From contig BBFS01000113.1 of the NCBI GenBank assembly GCA_001313365.1, forward strand, positions 1 through 15,082: a stretch of 15,082 bases of DNA, in the 5' to 3' direction. This document shows, one piece after another, positions 1 through 8,462 of this stretch. The position numbers and the translations under genes are program-made. Position 1 is the stretch's first letter. Every line of letters begins with the position of its first letter. Origin of the DNA: Paenarthrobacter nitroguajacolicus JCM 14115. Lineage in GTDB: Bacteria; Actinomycetota; Actinomycetes; Actinomycetales; Micrococcaceae. Under the pieces are notes generated by a model. It ran no database searches, was not told the DNA's origin, and was given only the letters and a program-made list of their open reading frames with translations.

Positions 1-401
1 AAGGCTTTCGAGACGGCCGTGCCGTTCTCTACTGAAAACAGGTTCTCCCCCCCGACGCCGGCGATCACCAGCCGCCGGAAGCGGTGGGGGGGTGGTCGGC
101 GGCAAGCCGTAGAAGCAGCTTGCCGCCGAGCGAGAATCCGACAGCATCGAGACAGCCGTGGCGCTCCAGCGTGCGCCACAACTGATCGGCGATCTCGGCG
201 TAGTCCTCGGGCCGGGCTGATGCGACGTTGGGACTGTGCCCGGGCAGGGCCACGGGTATTAGAGTGCGGCCTTGTGCCAGCAGTTCGCGCTCGAGCCAGG
301 TTCCCCCCCGCCAGGTCCTGTCATAGGAACTCCCCCCCCATCCATGATCAGAGCCACAGGAGCAGGCTCTGATCCACGTGATGGGCTGACACTGCGTTCA
401 T
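1..401 (-). CDS. alpha/beta hydrolase, possible meta-cleavage-product hydrolase (partial, frameshifted)
   Basis: N-terminal part of an alpha/beta-hydrolase fold enzyme; the C-terminus lies beyond the left edge. After the breaks are bridged the protein reads through a G-S-S-Y-D-R-T-W-R oxyanion-loop region, an L-P-G-H-S strand/turn, and the nucleophile elbow V-G-F-S-L-G-G (GxSxG, with Ser as nucleophile), followed by a R-L-V-I-A-G-V-G strand. The catalytic Asp and His would be off the window. The ATG at 401-399 has GAGGAG about nine bases upstream and overlaps the stop codon of the SnoaL-like gene as ATGA, so translation is probably coupled. Frame changes fall at the C/G runs near 47, 86, 303 and 332. 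The position downstream of an extradiol dioxygenase suggests hydrolysis of a ring-cleavage product, as in BphD/HsaD (inference); another esterase or C-C hydrolase role is possible. Confidence 0.72.
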
Positions 402-874
402 GTCGCACGACTCCTCAGCATGACCGAACCATTGCCCTCTGCCACGAAGACCGCCTCCAGCCGCCGATGGGCGATCAACAGATCATCGTCGTAACCGGTA
501 AGGGCGTCTTCGACATCACACACCGCTTGCGGGAGCTGCATGGAAACAGGCAGGGACCCGTGCCCGGCATACAGGACCAGCGCGTATCTGGCGACGATCT
601 GTGAGCATCCTGCCCGCTGACCTGCAGGTTGGACACCAGGTGGCGGGAGACACGGTCTCCTGCTGCACGCCGGACGGCATATCCGTCGGCGATGGCGTCG
701 CGGCCGGACATCGTCATCGCGGGCATTTCGCACACGCCGTCGGGGGGGAGGAAGAATTTTTCCCCCACCATAGCCGTGCTCGTGGTCGACGTTCCACCAA
801 CTTCCGTGGACGAGCCCGGCGACGGCAGTGAGCAGGGCAGCCTGATCCGTTATGCCGCCAGCCTGTGATCGCAT
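398..874 (-). CDS. SnoaL-like / NTF2-fold protein
   Basis: A protein of about 158 residues that fits the SnoaL/nuclear-transport-factor-2-like family (small alpha+beta barrels that act as isomerases, hydrolases, cyclases or accessory subunits). Visible pieces are an N-terminal helix ending V-H-G-S-W-W-N-V-D-H-E-H, a core strand D-G-V-C-E-M-P-A-M-T-M-S-G-R-D-A-I with the helix after it, H-L-V-S-N-L-Q-V-S-G, and a C-terminal strand region ending near V-F-V-A-E-G-N-G. Two breaks must be bridged: the G/C runs near 742-773, and one apparently missing base near 612, where DAH-Q-IVARY would restore the frame. The ATG at 874 has AGGAG seven bases upstream and lies nine bases after the dioxygenase stop. 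The 3' end overlaps the hydrolase start by four bases. No reaction can be assigned; context suggests a step on a hydroxylated aromatic or its ring-opened product. Confidence 0.68.
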   Translation of the reverse strand: MRSQAGGITDQAALLTAVAGLVHGSWWNVDHEHGYGGGKILPPPRRRVRNARDDDVRPRRHRRRICRPACSRRPCLPPPGVQPAGQRAGCSQIVARYALVLYAGHGSLPVSMQLPQAVCDVEDALTGYDDDLLIAHRRLEAVFVAEGNGSVMLRSRAT

Positions 875-883
875 GTACGGCTC

Positions 884-1806
884 CTAGGATCCCTGGGTCA
901 TGAAGGTCTCGGGCATGTTGTAGGCCCAGCCGTTCATGATTTCCGGGAACTTCTCCGGGCTGGTCTCAGCAATAAAGAATTCAGAGTCCTCGAACTCGTT
1001 CATGCCTGCGCTGAACTCATTGCGGTTGCCCGTAGGATCGAAAGCGTACGCAAAGCAATTGGTGCCGAAGCCCTGGGTGTCACGGTCTACCCCCCCGCCC
1101 ATGTGACGTCCCGGACCGAACTCCCACCGGTTTCCGGTTTCGACCAACCGGTCCGAGAGCCGGAAGTAGTGGTTTCCGTCTTCTACGGCGAAGGCGATGT
1201 GGTGCAGGCGGTCGGACTTACGCTGAGCCTGCATGTAGCCAGGTCGTGGTCCATCTTGGTGGCGCGCATCCAGGAGGCGGCCCAGTTACCGGCGATGGTC
1301 AGCGCAAGCGACTGCTTGAACCCGAGCACCATTTTCATGAACTCAGAGAACTCCCGGGGGGGTCGGCCTCGCCCAGGAGGTTGATGTGATCGATGTCTGT
1401 CGGTCGGAATCCGCCGTCGGATGTGGTTTCGGTGACGCCGGCACGCCGGCTGCCGTCAGCCACCACGAACTCCATGCGGTGGCCACTGGGCAGGTCAAAC
1501 CCCCAGGATTTCATCGTGGCCAGGCCGGTCGGGGCTGCGGTACTTCTCGTACTCCACGCCGTTGCTGGACAGGCGATGGACGATCTCCTCAAGATCGTCG
1601 GCGTGGTCAACGCCAAAAGCGAAGCTCTCAATGCTCTGACCCCCCCTGCGATCAGGTCAAATCGGCTGCGTCACCCGAGCAGGCCAGTAGGCTCGGTCTT
1701 TGGTCTTATCCAGCACGGTCAGGCCGAGTACTCCCTCGTACCATTCCAAGGCTTGGCCGAGTTCTTCGACCCGGACAGCTGCATGATCGATGCGGTTGAT
1801 TGGCAT
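884..1806 (-). CDS. extradiol (meta-cleavage) catechol dioxygenase, VOC/BphC-like type I
   Basis: A two-domain vicinal-oxygen-chelate protein of about 307 residues, the usual size of 2,3-dihydroxybiphenyl 1,2-dioxygenase-type enzymes, which open catechols next to the diol using Fe(II). The N-terminal domain starts M-P-I-N-R-I-D-H-A-A-V. In the C-terminal domain the metal ligands are visible after bridging frames: His at about 140 (T-D-I-D-H-I-N-L-L), His at about 202 (R-L-H-H-I-A-F) and Glu at about 263 (G-N-R-N-E-F-S-A-G), with a Tyr ten residues before the Glu as in BphC. The ATG at 1806 follows AGGAG six bases upstream. Breaks lie at the C/G runs near 1090, 1355 and 1626, at C5 near 1500, and at a lost G near 1237 (D-H-D-L-G-Y-M-Q restored). 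The 235 bases upstream to the demethylase stop hold no convincing gene. The ring substrate is unknown. Confidence 0.88.
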
Positions 1807-2041
1807 TCTATTCTCCTAGAAAAAATTGTCTTGTGTATTGGTAATCAGGGTTGTGAGTGCACCTCGCTGGCCGAAGTACAGCTATGGAAGGAACACCTTC
1901 GTCAGAGGGCTTGGGGGTCCGTATATGTCGGAACGGCATCAGAGGCATCGCCTGGCACGTCCCCCCCGGGAACGATCGGCACGTCGTTGACACGCCCTGT
2001 TCTCACAAGCGTGCTTGGCATGACACACCAGCTCTTCTGAC

Positions 2042-3400
2042 TTACACGAAGACGCCCGGTTCCTTTGAAAGGTCACGCCGCCGCGTGTCCTGCTTATAGG
2101 GAGCGGGGGGGCGACCGTGGCCCGGATCTCTGTTTGTGCTTCGCCTGGCTGACCCCACAAAATGGTCACTTCAGTCCCAGGCGTGCTGTGTTCGACGTCG
2201 ATAAATGACAGGGCAAGAACCTTCTTGAACCACCGGCTATAGCCGGGTGGGTGGCGTGACCGATCTTTTGACCGTCTTTGATAATCCAGTCGGTCCAAGC
2301 AGAAACCCACTGGTTTTCAGGCAGATCGAGCTGCTGGTAGACGGGGGCCGTCGTCATAAAGAGAGCCGCTGATCCGCTTCATATCGTCACTGTTGAATTC
2401 AAGCGTTACCACCGTGCGACGGGGGGGTTTGGCCATTTCCTCTTCCAACGCCTTTCGGCCGGGGGGGAATTCGTGGTCGAAAGCGATGTTGCGGCCCCCA
2501 TCCCATTTCGATGGGGGGGCTGCGGTAGAGCTCTTCAATGTTGGTGCCATCCCAGCTGCCCGTAAAGGTAGTGGCGAAGTTGTATCGTAGCGGGCCGTTG
2601 AAGGGCGTCAACTCCCATTCCGCCGGCAGGTTCTCGTCCATGAACCGGAAGTAGTCAGCCTTGCTGTCATCAGAAAGAGCATTCATGAAATGCATCCCAC
2701 CTGTCGGGTAGCAAGCCTCGAGGTGGTTGATCATGAACGTTCGGGTTCCGAGACGACGCATCCCGAAGTCCTTGCCGGCTTCGAGGATGGCTTCCAGGAC
2801 CTTCTGGTGGTTTTCGATTGGCCCCCCCTGCAGTTCAAAGCCCACTTCCCCCCGCCATGCCTTGGCGTAGGAACATGACGTCTTCGCCCCCCCGAACAGT
2901 CCCGTACTTAGTGGACATGAACTTTACATCCAGCAAGTTGGCATCTGTGAGGCGCTCCATGACGGCCAATGACTTTGGTCCGGAAACTTGGAACTTGTGA
3001 GTGATCGGGAAGGTGACTTCGACGTCGTAACCGCCGCGGTGGGCGTTGTATAGCGTCCACTGCGGAGTCCCAACCTGATATTCGAAGTCATCCTCTCCGT
3101 GGCGGAGAAGAATGCCCTCGGATATCACCTTGCCGTCGTCATTGCACTGAATAACGTGTTTCGCCTTGCCAACTGGAAAGTTGACGAAGTTGTTGACCGA
3201 CAAATCCCGGAAGAGCCTGAGTGCATCGGGGCCCTTGACTCGAATCTGCGGCACAAAGGACCAGTCACCGACGTAGCAGTTCTCGTGCCACGACAACTGT
3301 TCATCCATCCATCCAGAGTTCTCGGATGGGCCCATTACAGCGAAGTAGGGCACCGGGGGGGCCGACCTGTGAATGCGCGGAACTGCGCTGCATCGGTCAT
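2042..3400 (-). CDS. GcvT-family tetrahydrofolate-dependent demethylase, LigM/DesA-like
   Basis: About 452 residues, the length of the LigM (vanillate) and DesA (syringate) O-demethylases, which move an aryl methyl group to tetrahydrofolate. Segments in order that resemble LigM: W-M-D-E-Q-L-S-W-H-E-N near the N-terminus, I-R-V-K-G-P-D-A-L-R-L, V-I-S-E-G-I-L-L, K-F-Q-V-S-G-P-K-S, L-R-Q-G-M-A-G-G-S-G, A-G-K-D-F-G-M-R-R-L-G-T-R, S-P-I-E-M-G-W-G, F-D-H-E-F-P-G-R-K-A-L, and the C-terminal T-P-G-T-E-V-T-I-L-W-G. The start at 3400 has a near-perfect AAGGAGG six bases upstream. Reducing the C run near 2105 by two gives a family-like tail ending at TAA 2044-2042. Other breaks are at C/G runs near 2411, 2461, 2511, 2822, 2867, 2887 and 3354. 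It heads the left operon, upstream of the ring-cleavage enzyme, which fits exposing a catechol. Other GcvT relatives (N- or S-demethylases such as DmdA) are less likely but not excluded. Confidence 0.84.
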
Positions 3401-3406
3401 ACGAAT

Positions 3407-3413
3407 CCTCCTT
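3407..3413 (-). promoter_or_regulatory. ribosome binding site of the demethylase
   Basis: AAGGAGG on the minus strand, six bases before the ATG at 3400. It fixes the start against longer open frames that run upstream to about 3587 without such a site. Confidence 0.8.
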
Positions 3414-3563
3414 GAATCGTGATCCCGACCACACTGGCCGGTTAGCAACGACACTAGGCCCGGTGGCGACGCCGGCGCCCCCCCTTGGAGAACCCATGGG
3501 CTTTTGCTCCCCCCCGGGGCCGATTCGGAGAGGGTATGCCGGGCGGACTGAGTTGTTATACGC

Positions 3564-3579
3564 GGGCGTCAGCACGCCC
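3564..3579. repeat. inverted repeat, candidate operator
   Basis: GGGCGT-CAGC-ACGCCC is a perfect 6-bp inverted repeat with a 4-base spacer. On the minus strand it lies just upstream of TATAAC (3560-3555) and just downstream of TTGCGC (3587-3582), so it would sit between the -35 and -10 elements of a possible demethylase promoter, though the 21-base spacing is longer than usual. It could be an operator, a hairpin, or chance in GC-rich DNA. Confidence 0.35.
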
Positions 3580-3590
3580 TTGCGCAATTA

Positions 3591-3602
3591 CCGGACCTCC
3601 GG
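3591..3602. repeat. short inverted repeat, candidate operator half-sites
   Basis: CCGGA-CC-TCCGG is a perfect 5-bp inverted repeat, 12 bases after the previous repeat in the divergent spacer. A GGACC/GGTCC pair surrounds the following 30 bases. LuxR-type dimers bind short imperfect palindromes, so it is a candidate site only. Confidence 0.28.
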
Positions 3603-3861
3603 ACCACATGGAGGCCCATTCCGGTCCTTGGAATGCTGCGGTCTGGATGCCCGAGAACGGACGTTGTCATCAAACCGGGGCCTGTTCAGTCACCTCTCGG
3701 TCCATAAGTACGGTTCTGGCATCGCGAAGCCAAATCCCACCCGATGGGCTCATGGACGCTTTCGAGTTCCCGGGGTCACTCTTCACGCTAGGAAGCCGCT
3801 CTCGGGAGTAACCTGAAAACAGTGGTTGACGCTGGCCACGGACAAAGGAGTCAGGGAGAGG

Positions 3862-6803
3862 ATGCCGGACATCGACCAAGCACAAATTCTGTCTGCCCAG
3901 GCGACCCTCCCCCCCCGGACCGGAACAACGGACCACAGCCGATTCCGCTCCTCGAACGCCAAGAGCAGATGAGTGCACTAAATAGTTTGCTGCACCGCGG
4001 CCTTAGCGGTTCCGGGCAACTAGCGACTATCCAAGGACCTGCGGGGATCGGCAAGACCCGCCTTCTGGAGGAGACGCAACGACTGGCACGCGGTCTCGAC
4101 GCTGAGGTGCTCAGCGGTCGCGGCGGTGAACTGGAGCAGGGGCATCCCCTCGGGCTGGTGCTCAGGTTGCTGGAGCACCGCATATCCAAGTCCTCGGAAG
4201 AGGAGTTGGCGATCCTGTTCCGCGGTCAGGCAGGTTTTTTGCGTGGAATGCTCACGGGAGCCGGGAGTGAGAGCACCACAGCCGTGAACGATGAGTTCGC
4301 ACTAATGCACAGCCTCTATTGGTTGATGGTGAACCTGGCGGATCGCCGACCACTTGTCCTGCTGGTGGATGACCTGCAATGGGCCGATGAACAGTCGCTG
4401 CGATTCTTCCTCTATCTCGCCCAGCGGCTTGAGGATCTGCCAATAGTACTTGTTACCGCTGTGCGCAGCGGGGACCCTGCCGCCGATAACGACCTCTTCT
4501 CGCGTCTGATGTTGCAGGCAGATCTATCCCTTCGTCTACAGGAACTTAGCGTGGGCGGTGTGCGCCAGTTCCTTAAGGCCTCGCTGCCGCCGGAGAGCAA
4601 GCCAGAAGGCTTGTGGATGAAACGTGGTCCAACACGCGCGGCAATCCTTTTCTTCTGCGCGAAGTGGCTTCCGCGCTGGTGCACCAGAAGGGCCAACAAA
4701 CTCCAATCTTTTCGGCCGATGCTGCTCCTGACAAGGTGGCGCGCAGCATCATGCTGCGGATTTCGACTCTGGGTGCGGACGCTGCCGCGCTTGCCCGTGC
4801 CGTCTCAGTACTGGGCACTTCCACGTCACTGACCATCGCCGCACAAGTAGCCGGGCTCTCCCCCCCAAAAGCAGCCCTCACCGCTGCTGAACGGCTGATG
4901 GCCGCCCAAATCCTCGCTTCAGGCACCGAACTTTCTTTTCACCATCCACTCTTCCGTTCCGCGGTCTATCTCAAGTACAGCGCAGACGAACGGGCTAGCG
5001 CCCACTTGGCCGCCGCCCGGCTGCTTCACCTTGTTGGCGCAAGACAAGAAGACATCGCTCTGCACCTAATGCGGGCAACACCCGTACTCGAAGACTGGGC
5101 GTCGTCCTCACTGCATGCCGCAGCCCGCAACGCTGGACAGAAGGGCGCACCAGGCTCAGCCGCAGTACCTGCGCCGGGCTCTCGAATTTCATCAGCCCGA
5201 CGATATAGGCAACGCCCGCCTGCTCATCGATCTAGGCATCATGGAAGCTGCCGCGGGTGAGAGCAATGCACTTACGCACCTCGAGCGGGCTCTTGAGATG
5301 CTGGATGACCCGGGCGAACGCGCCATGGCAATGTACGCATTGGGACAGACGCTGTTCCGTTACGGCCGATCGCCCGAGGCTCTCACGATATTCCGCCGTG
5401 GCGCCGATGATTTCGCAAGTTACGACCGGGAGCTCAGCCTGCGGTTTGAAGCGGGCTACCTCGCCTCGTCGGCCTATCTCCTTGGCGGGCCCCCCCGCGA
5501 ATCCATGCCTCGGGTTGCCGCAATGACGTCCGGCCTGGCAATGGATGATCCTGACAGCCTCAGCCCGGCGGAACGATTACTGGTGTTGCATTTAGCCGTG
5601 TTCCGAGCCATGTCAGAACCCGGATCAGCGCAGCACGCCGATCTGGCATTGCGTGTCTTGGGAGACGGGTTGCAGCTGTGGCGCGAGACCTCCGACGGCA
5701 TGGCTCTAAGCCATACCGTCTTGGCTCTGACGTGGAGTGGATCCCCGCGCGAGGCGGTTGCCGTGGCAGACAAGGTACTGACCGATGCCCGGGTTCGCGG
5801 AGACTCCCTGATTTTCGCCGAGATTTCGCTGGCCCGAGGACTGGCCATGTATGCTCGCGGCCGGGTGGATGAGGCCATGGCCGACGCGCAGGCCGCCATT
5901 ATCGGCATGAGTCGGGGCTGGAACTCTACAGTCCCGGCACCACAAGGTCTTTTGGCATACTGCCACCTGGACCGCGGAGAAATAGACGAAGCCGCAGAGG
6001 TGCTTAAGGTCGCAGAAAGAGGTTTAAGGGACGAACAGACCCGAACTCTGAACGTATGGTTTTATATGGGTCGAGGGCGGCTTCGAGCCGCTCAAAACGA
6101 TGAGCAGGGGGGCATGGGAAGACTTCATCCAGGTCGGCCAGCTACTTGAGGCCAACGGCTACACCAATCCCGGTTACATGCTGCTTCCCTGGCGGTCCCA
6201 AGCTGCACTGGCCGCCCATAAGCTGCGACTGGGAGCAGAGGCTCTTGCGCTTGTAGACAAGGATATTGCCTTGGCCGAACAGTTCGGCCTGGCCTCCACT
6301 CTCGGCGCCTCCTTGCGCTGCAAAGCGATGATTGCGGAACCCGTGCCGGACATCGGTCTTCTTAATCAGTCTGTTGCGGTCCTCGACACAAGAGATCCCT
6401 CCCTTTTGGAATTGGCCACTAGCCTGTTGGAGCTAGGCGCGGCTCAAAGGCGGGCAGGAGAGCGGGTCCGATGCCGCAGCACGCTCCGCCGGGCATTGGA
6501 TCTCGCGCATCAGCCGGCGCGACGGCAATCGGCAAACGTGCTCACGAAGAACTTCTCGCCGCAGGCGCGAGACCTCGCCGCCCTGTGATTCAAGGACCGA
6601 ATGCCCTAACCCCCCCCAGCGAACACCGCATTGCAGACCTCATGGCCCAAGGCATGACCAGCCGCCAGATTGCCGAACAACTGTATCTGACCCTGAGCAC
6701 CGTGGAATGGCATCGTCGCAACGTCTACCGCAAACTGGACGTCAACTCGCGGCAGACACTGAAGGATGCGCTATCCGGGCAGCCGCTGGACACTCAACAA
6801 TAG
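3862..6803 (+). CDS. LAL-family (large ATP-binding LuxR) transcriptional regulator 1
   Basis: About 980 residues nominal, the normal size of MalT-like LAL activators. N-terminal AAA/NACHT-type ATPase: Walker A G-P-A-G-I-G-K-T at about 58-65 and Walker B L-V-L-L-V-D-D-L-Q-W-A-D at about 164-175. The middle is alpha-helical with TPR-like repeats (M-E-A-A-A-G-E, A-L-G-Q-T-L-F-R-Y-G-R, W-N-S-T-V-P-A-P-Q-G, L-P-W-R-S-Q-A-A-L-A-A-H). The C-terminal LuxR HTH runs L-T-P-S-E-H-R-I-A to T-V-E-W-H-R-R-N-V-Y-R-K-L. I chose ATG 3862, which has AAAGGAG 11 bases upstream and joins the frame if the C8 at 3909 is two bases too long; GTG 3822 is the alternative. Breaks: a lost G near 4613, near 5150, the G6 near 6106, and near 6515. 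The C8 at 6610 inserts one residue (T-P-P-S). It is transcribed away from the demethylase and toward the beta-oxidation genes, so it likely regulates one or both operons. Confidence 0.9.
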
Positions 6804-7079
6804 TGTACCGGCACCCGGTGCTGGCGGCCGGGTGCGTACGTCAAATTCAGAGTGTTCGGGCTCGCCATTCTGCACCCATGGATAAATCCATACCTGGTAG
6901 CCGAGAGCTGCCTCGAACATTTGCCGCTCATCCGCTCCGTCGGCAGCCAGCCACAAAACCGATGCGTCCGGCATGGCGGCATCGATTATTCCGGACCTAA
7001 TGTACTTCCCGTGACGACGCACCTGGACTCGTGCCCCCCCGATAAGGCTGCTCCAATCGCTACGCAATTCTGCCGCCAA
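6771..7079 (-). CDS. small protein of unknown function
   Basis: About 100 residues; I do not assign it to a named family. It is soluble-looking with alternating strands: W-S-S-L-I-G, A-R-V-Q-V-R-R-H-G-K-Y-I-R-S-G, A-A-M-P-D-A-S-V-L-W-L-A-A-D-G, R-Q-M-F-E-A-A-L-G-Y-Q-V-W-I. No signal peptide, membrane segment or metal motif is seen. The likely start is TTG 7079, preceded by a purine-rich GAAAGGAAAGAG; no ATG or GTG lies in a better place. The C7 at 7034 adds one Gly in frame. It is the last gene of the beta-oxidation operon, 70 bases after the thiolase stop. The final 20 or so residues read through the hairpin and into the 3' end of the convergent regulator, so the true end may be earlier. The order of charged and aromatic residues suggests a real protein. 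Confidence 0.55.
   Translation of the reverse strand: MAAELRSDWSSLIGGARVQVRRHGKYIRSGIIDAAMPDASVLWLAADGADERQMFEAALGYQVWIYPWVQNGEPEHSEFDVRTRPPAPGAGTLLLSVQRLPG
6811..6835. terminator. bidirectional terminator-like hairpin between convergent genes
   Basis: GCACCCGG (6811-6818) and CCGGGTGC (6828-6835) form a perfect 8-bp stem with a 9-base loop, eight bases after the regulator stop. GTAC on both flanks could extend the stem past a bulge. There is no clear U-tract, so it may be a Rho-independent-like or a folded 3'-end structure. It lies inside the tail of the small minus-strand ORF. Confidence 0.6.
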
Positions 7080-7082
7080 TTG

Positions 7083-7094
7083 CTCTTTCCTTTC
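7083..7094 (-). promoter_or_regulatory. ribosome binding site for a TTG start
   Basis: Minus-strand GAAAGGAAAGAG, separated by a few bases from TTG 7079-7077. It is the only clear ribosome binding site ahead of the small ORF and is the reason for choosing a TTG start. Confidence 0.5.
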
Positions 7095-7149
7095 TACCTG
7101 TGAAGCTTGAGGGTAATCCGCGAAGAGCGACGTCCGGCTCGGCGTCGTT

Positions 7150-8343
7150 TTATCGGGAAAGCAGCAGTGCTTCGCCCTGGCCGCCTCCGCCGCACAATGC
7201 GACGGCTGTCTTTCCGCTTTTCCGGCGAAGTAACTCGTGAACAGCAGTAACTACGAGCCGGCCTCCTGAGGCTCCGAGGGGGTGCCCGAGGGCTATGGCA
7301 CCGCCGTTGAGGTTGACGCGGTCCATGCTGATGCCGAGCTTCGCTGCCGAGTGCAGAGATACGGAGGCGAATGCTTCATTAATTTCGACGAAATCAAGCT
7401 CCTCCACTTTCCACCCTGCGCTTGCCAAGGCTTTGGTGATGGCACGTGCGGCTTATCGGGCAACGAAGTGTCGGGCCCGGCAATTTGGCCCGGACTCCCG
7501 ACCGTTGCGAGGATTTCCAGTCCATGGGCATCCGCGTACTCGCGGGTAGTCAGAACAACTGCGGCCGCCCCGTCGTTGAGTGGTGAGGCGTTGGCAGCCG
7601 TCACCGTGCCTTCAGCAGAAAAGGCAGGTTTTAGCCGGTCCAGAACTTCGAGGGTGGTGTCTGCCCGGATTCCCTCGTCGCTTGTCGCGAGCACCGCCTC
7701 GCCGCGGCGCTGCGGAACCTTAACGGGAACAATTTCGGAATGAAACCGTCCGTTGTCCTGGGCCGCGGCTGCCCGTTGGTGCGATGCCAGTGCGGCTGCG
7801 TCCTGTTCTGACCTTGGGATCTGTAGTTCCTCGTTGGTCCGGTCGGTGACCGATCCCATGGATTCGTGGTCGAAGGCGTCGATCAGTCCGTCGTGCGCTG
7901 CGGAGTCCAGGAGGGTGCTGTTGCCATACAGTTGGCCGGAGCGGAAGCCCGGCAACAGCTGTGGTGCGTTGCTCATTGACTCTTGGCCGCCGGCGACGAC
8001 CACGGCGGCTTCACCCAGTTGCAGCATACGGGTGGCGTCGATGATGGCGCTGAGGCCGGAAAGGCAGACTTTGTTCACTGTGGTGGCGTGGGCGTGGAGG
8101 GGAATGCCGGCCGCTGCTGCGGCCTGCCGGGCAGGGTTCTGGCCCGAGCCGGCCTGGAGGACCTGCCCCCCCATGATCACTGCCTCGACCGCCTCTGGTG
8201 CCACGCCTGCGTGGTCCAGGGCTCCTGCGATTGCGGCTCCCCCCCGAGGTCCGCGGCCGAGAGGGCCGCGAGTTGCCCCCCATCAGCTTACCCTGCGGCG
8301 TCCGTGCCGCTCCGACGATGACAACGTCCTGACCATGGTTCAT
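7150..8343 (-). CDS. acetyl-CoA acetyltransferase / 3-ketoacyl-CoA thiolase
   Basis: About 397 residues, the standard thiolase length. Thiolysis of 3-ketoacyl-CoA, or the reverse acetoacetyl-CoA condensation. The nucleophilic Cys is at about 91 (V-N-K-V-C-L-S-G-L), the C-terminal N-E-A-F-A, G-H-P-L-G-A-S-G-G-R (catalytic His) and L-C-G-G-G-G-Q-G (second Cys) motifs are all present, and V-V-A-G-G-Q-E-S-M-S is intact. The ATG at 8343 has AGGAG five bases upstream. Breaks: G runs near 8280 and 8239 (each appears about two too long), an extra Gly at 8167, and one lost G near 7450 (D-K-P-A-R-A-I-T-K restored). It lies downstream of the FadJ-like gene with a 119-base gap, and would perform the last beta-oxidation step. 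The short-chain (acetoacetyl) versus longer-chain choice cannot be read from motifs alone; an acetoacetyl-CoA role would also suit the acetoacetate released by the BKACE enzyme. Confidence 0.92.
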
Positions 8344-8462
8344 TGCTGCTCCTGTAAGTATTGGTGACACTGGTTCGGTAGGGATAGCTATGCCCGGGAG
8401 GGGGACCCAGCTTTGAGATGGGAACTGAAGTGGCTGCCGGTTTCCCGGTCAAGCAGGGGGGG

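Larger units (their letters stand above)
3401..3861. promoter_or_regulatory. divergent intergenic regulatory region
   Basis: 461 bases between the demethylase (leftward) and the LAL regulator (rightward). I see no protein-coding gene: open frames here lack family motifs and good ribosome binding sites. The stretch must hold at least the demethylase promoter and the regulator promoter. It contains two inverted repeats (3564-3579 and 3591-3602) and a minus-strand TATAAC-like box at 3560-3555. The long divergent spacer is typical of a catabolic operon controlled by the regulator transcribed from the other side, but the binding site is not known. Confidence 0.55.

Noticed and set aside
1808..1993. 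Possible small gene of 61 codons between the demethylase and dioxygenase
   Set aside because: No good ribosome binding site or hydrophobic or domain pattern, and it crosses a suspect C7 run; treated as intergenic.
1393..2040. 215-codon open frame on the plus strand across the dioxygenase and its upstream gap
   Set aside because: Opposite a gene with intact metal ligands, no family motifs and no convincing ribosome binding site.
7753..8367. Ala/Ser/Arg-rich 204-codon open frame opposite the thiolase
   Set aside because: Composition is that of a mirror frame; the opposite strand holds the catalytic Cys motif of thiolase.
8344..8462. CCGG-GAAA-CCGG mini-hairpin between the FadJ-like and thiolase genes
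   Set aside because: A four-base stem with no U-tract is too weak to call a terminator, and the flanking G/C runs are of doubtful length.
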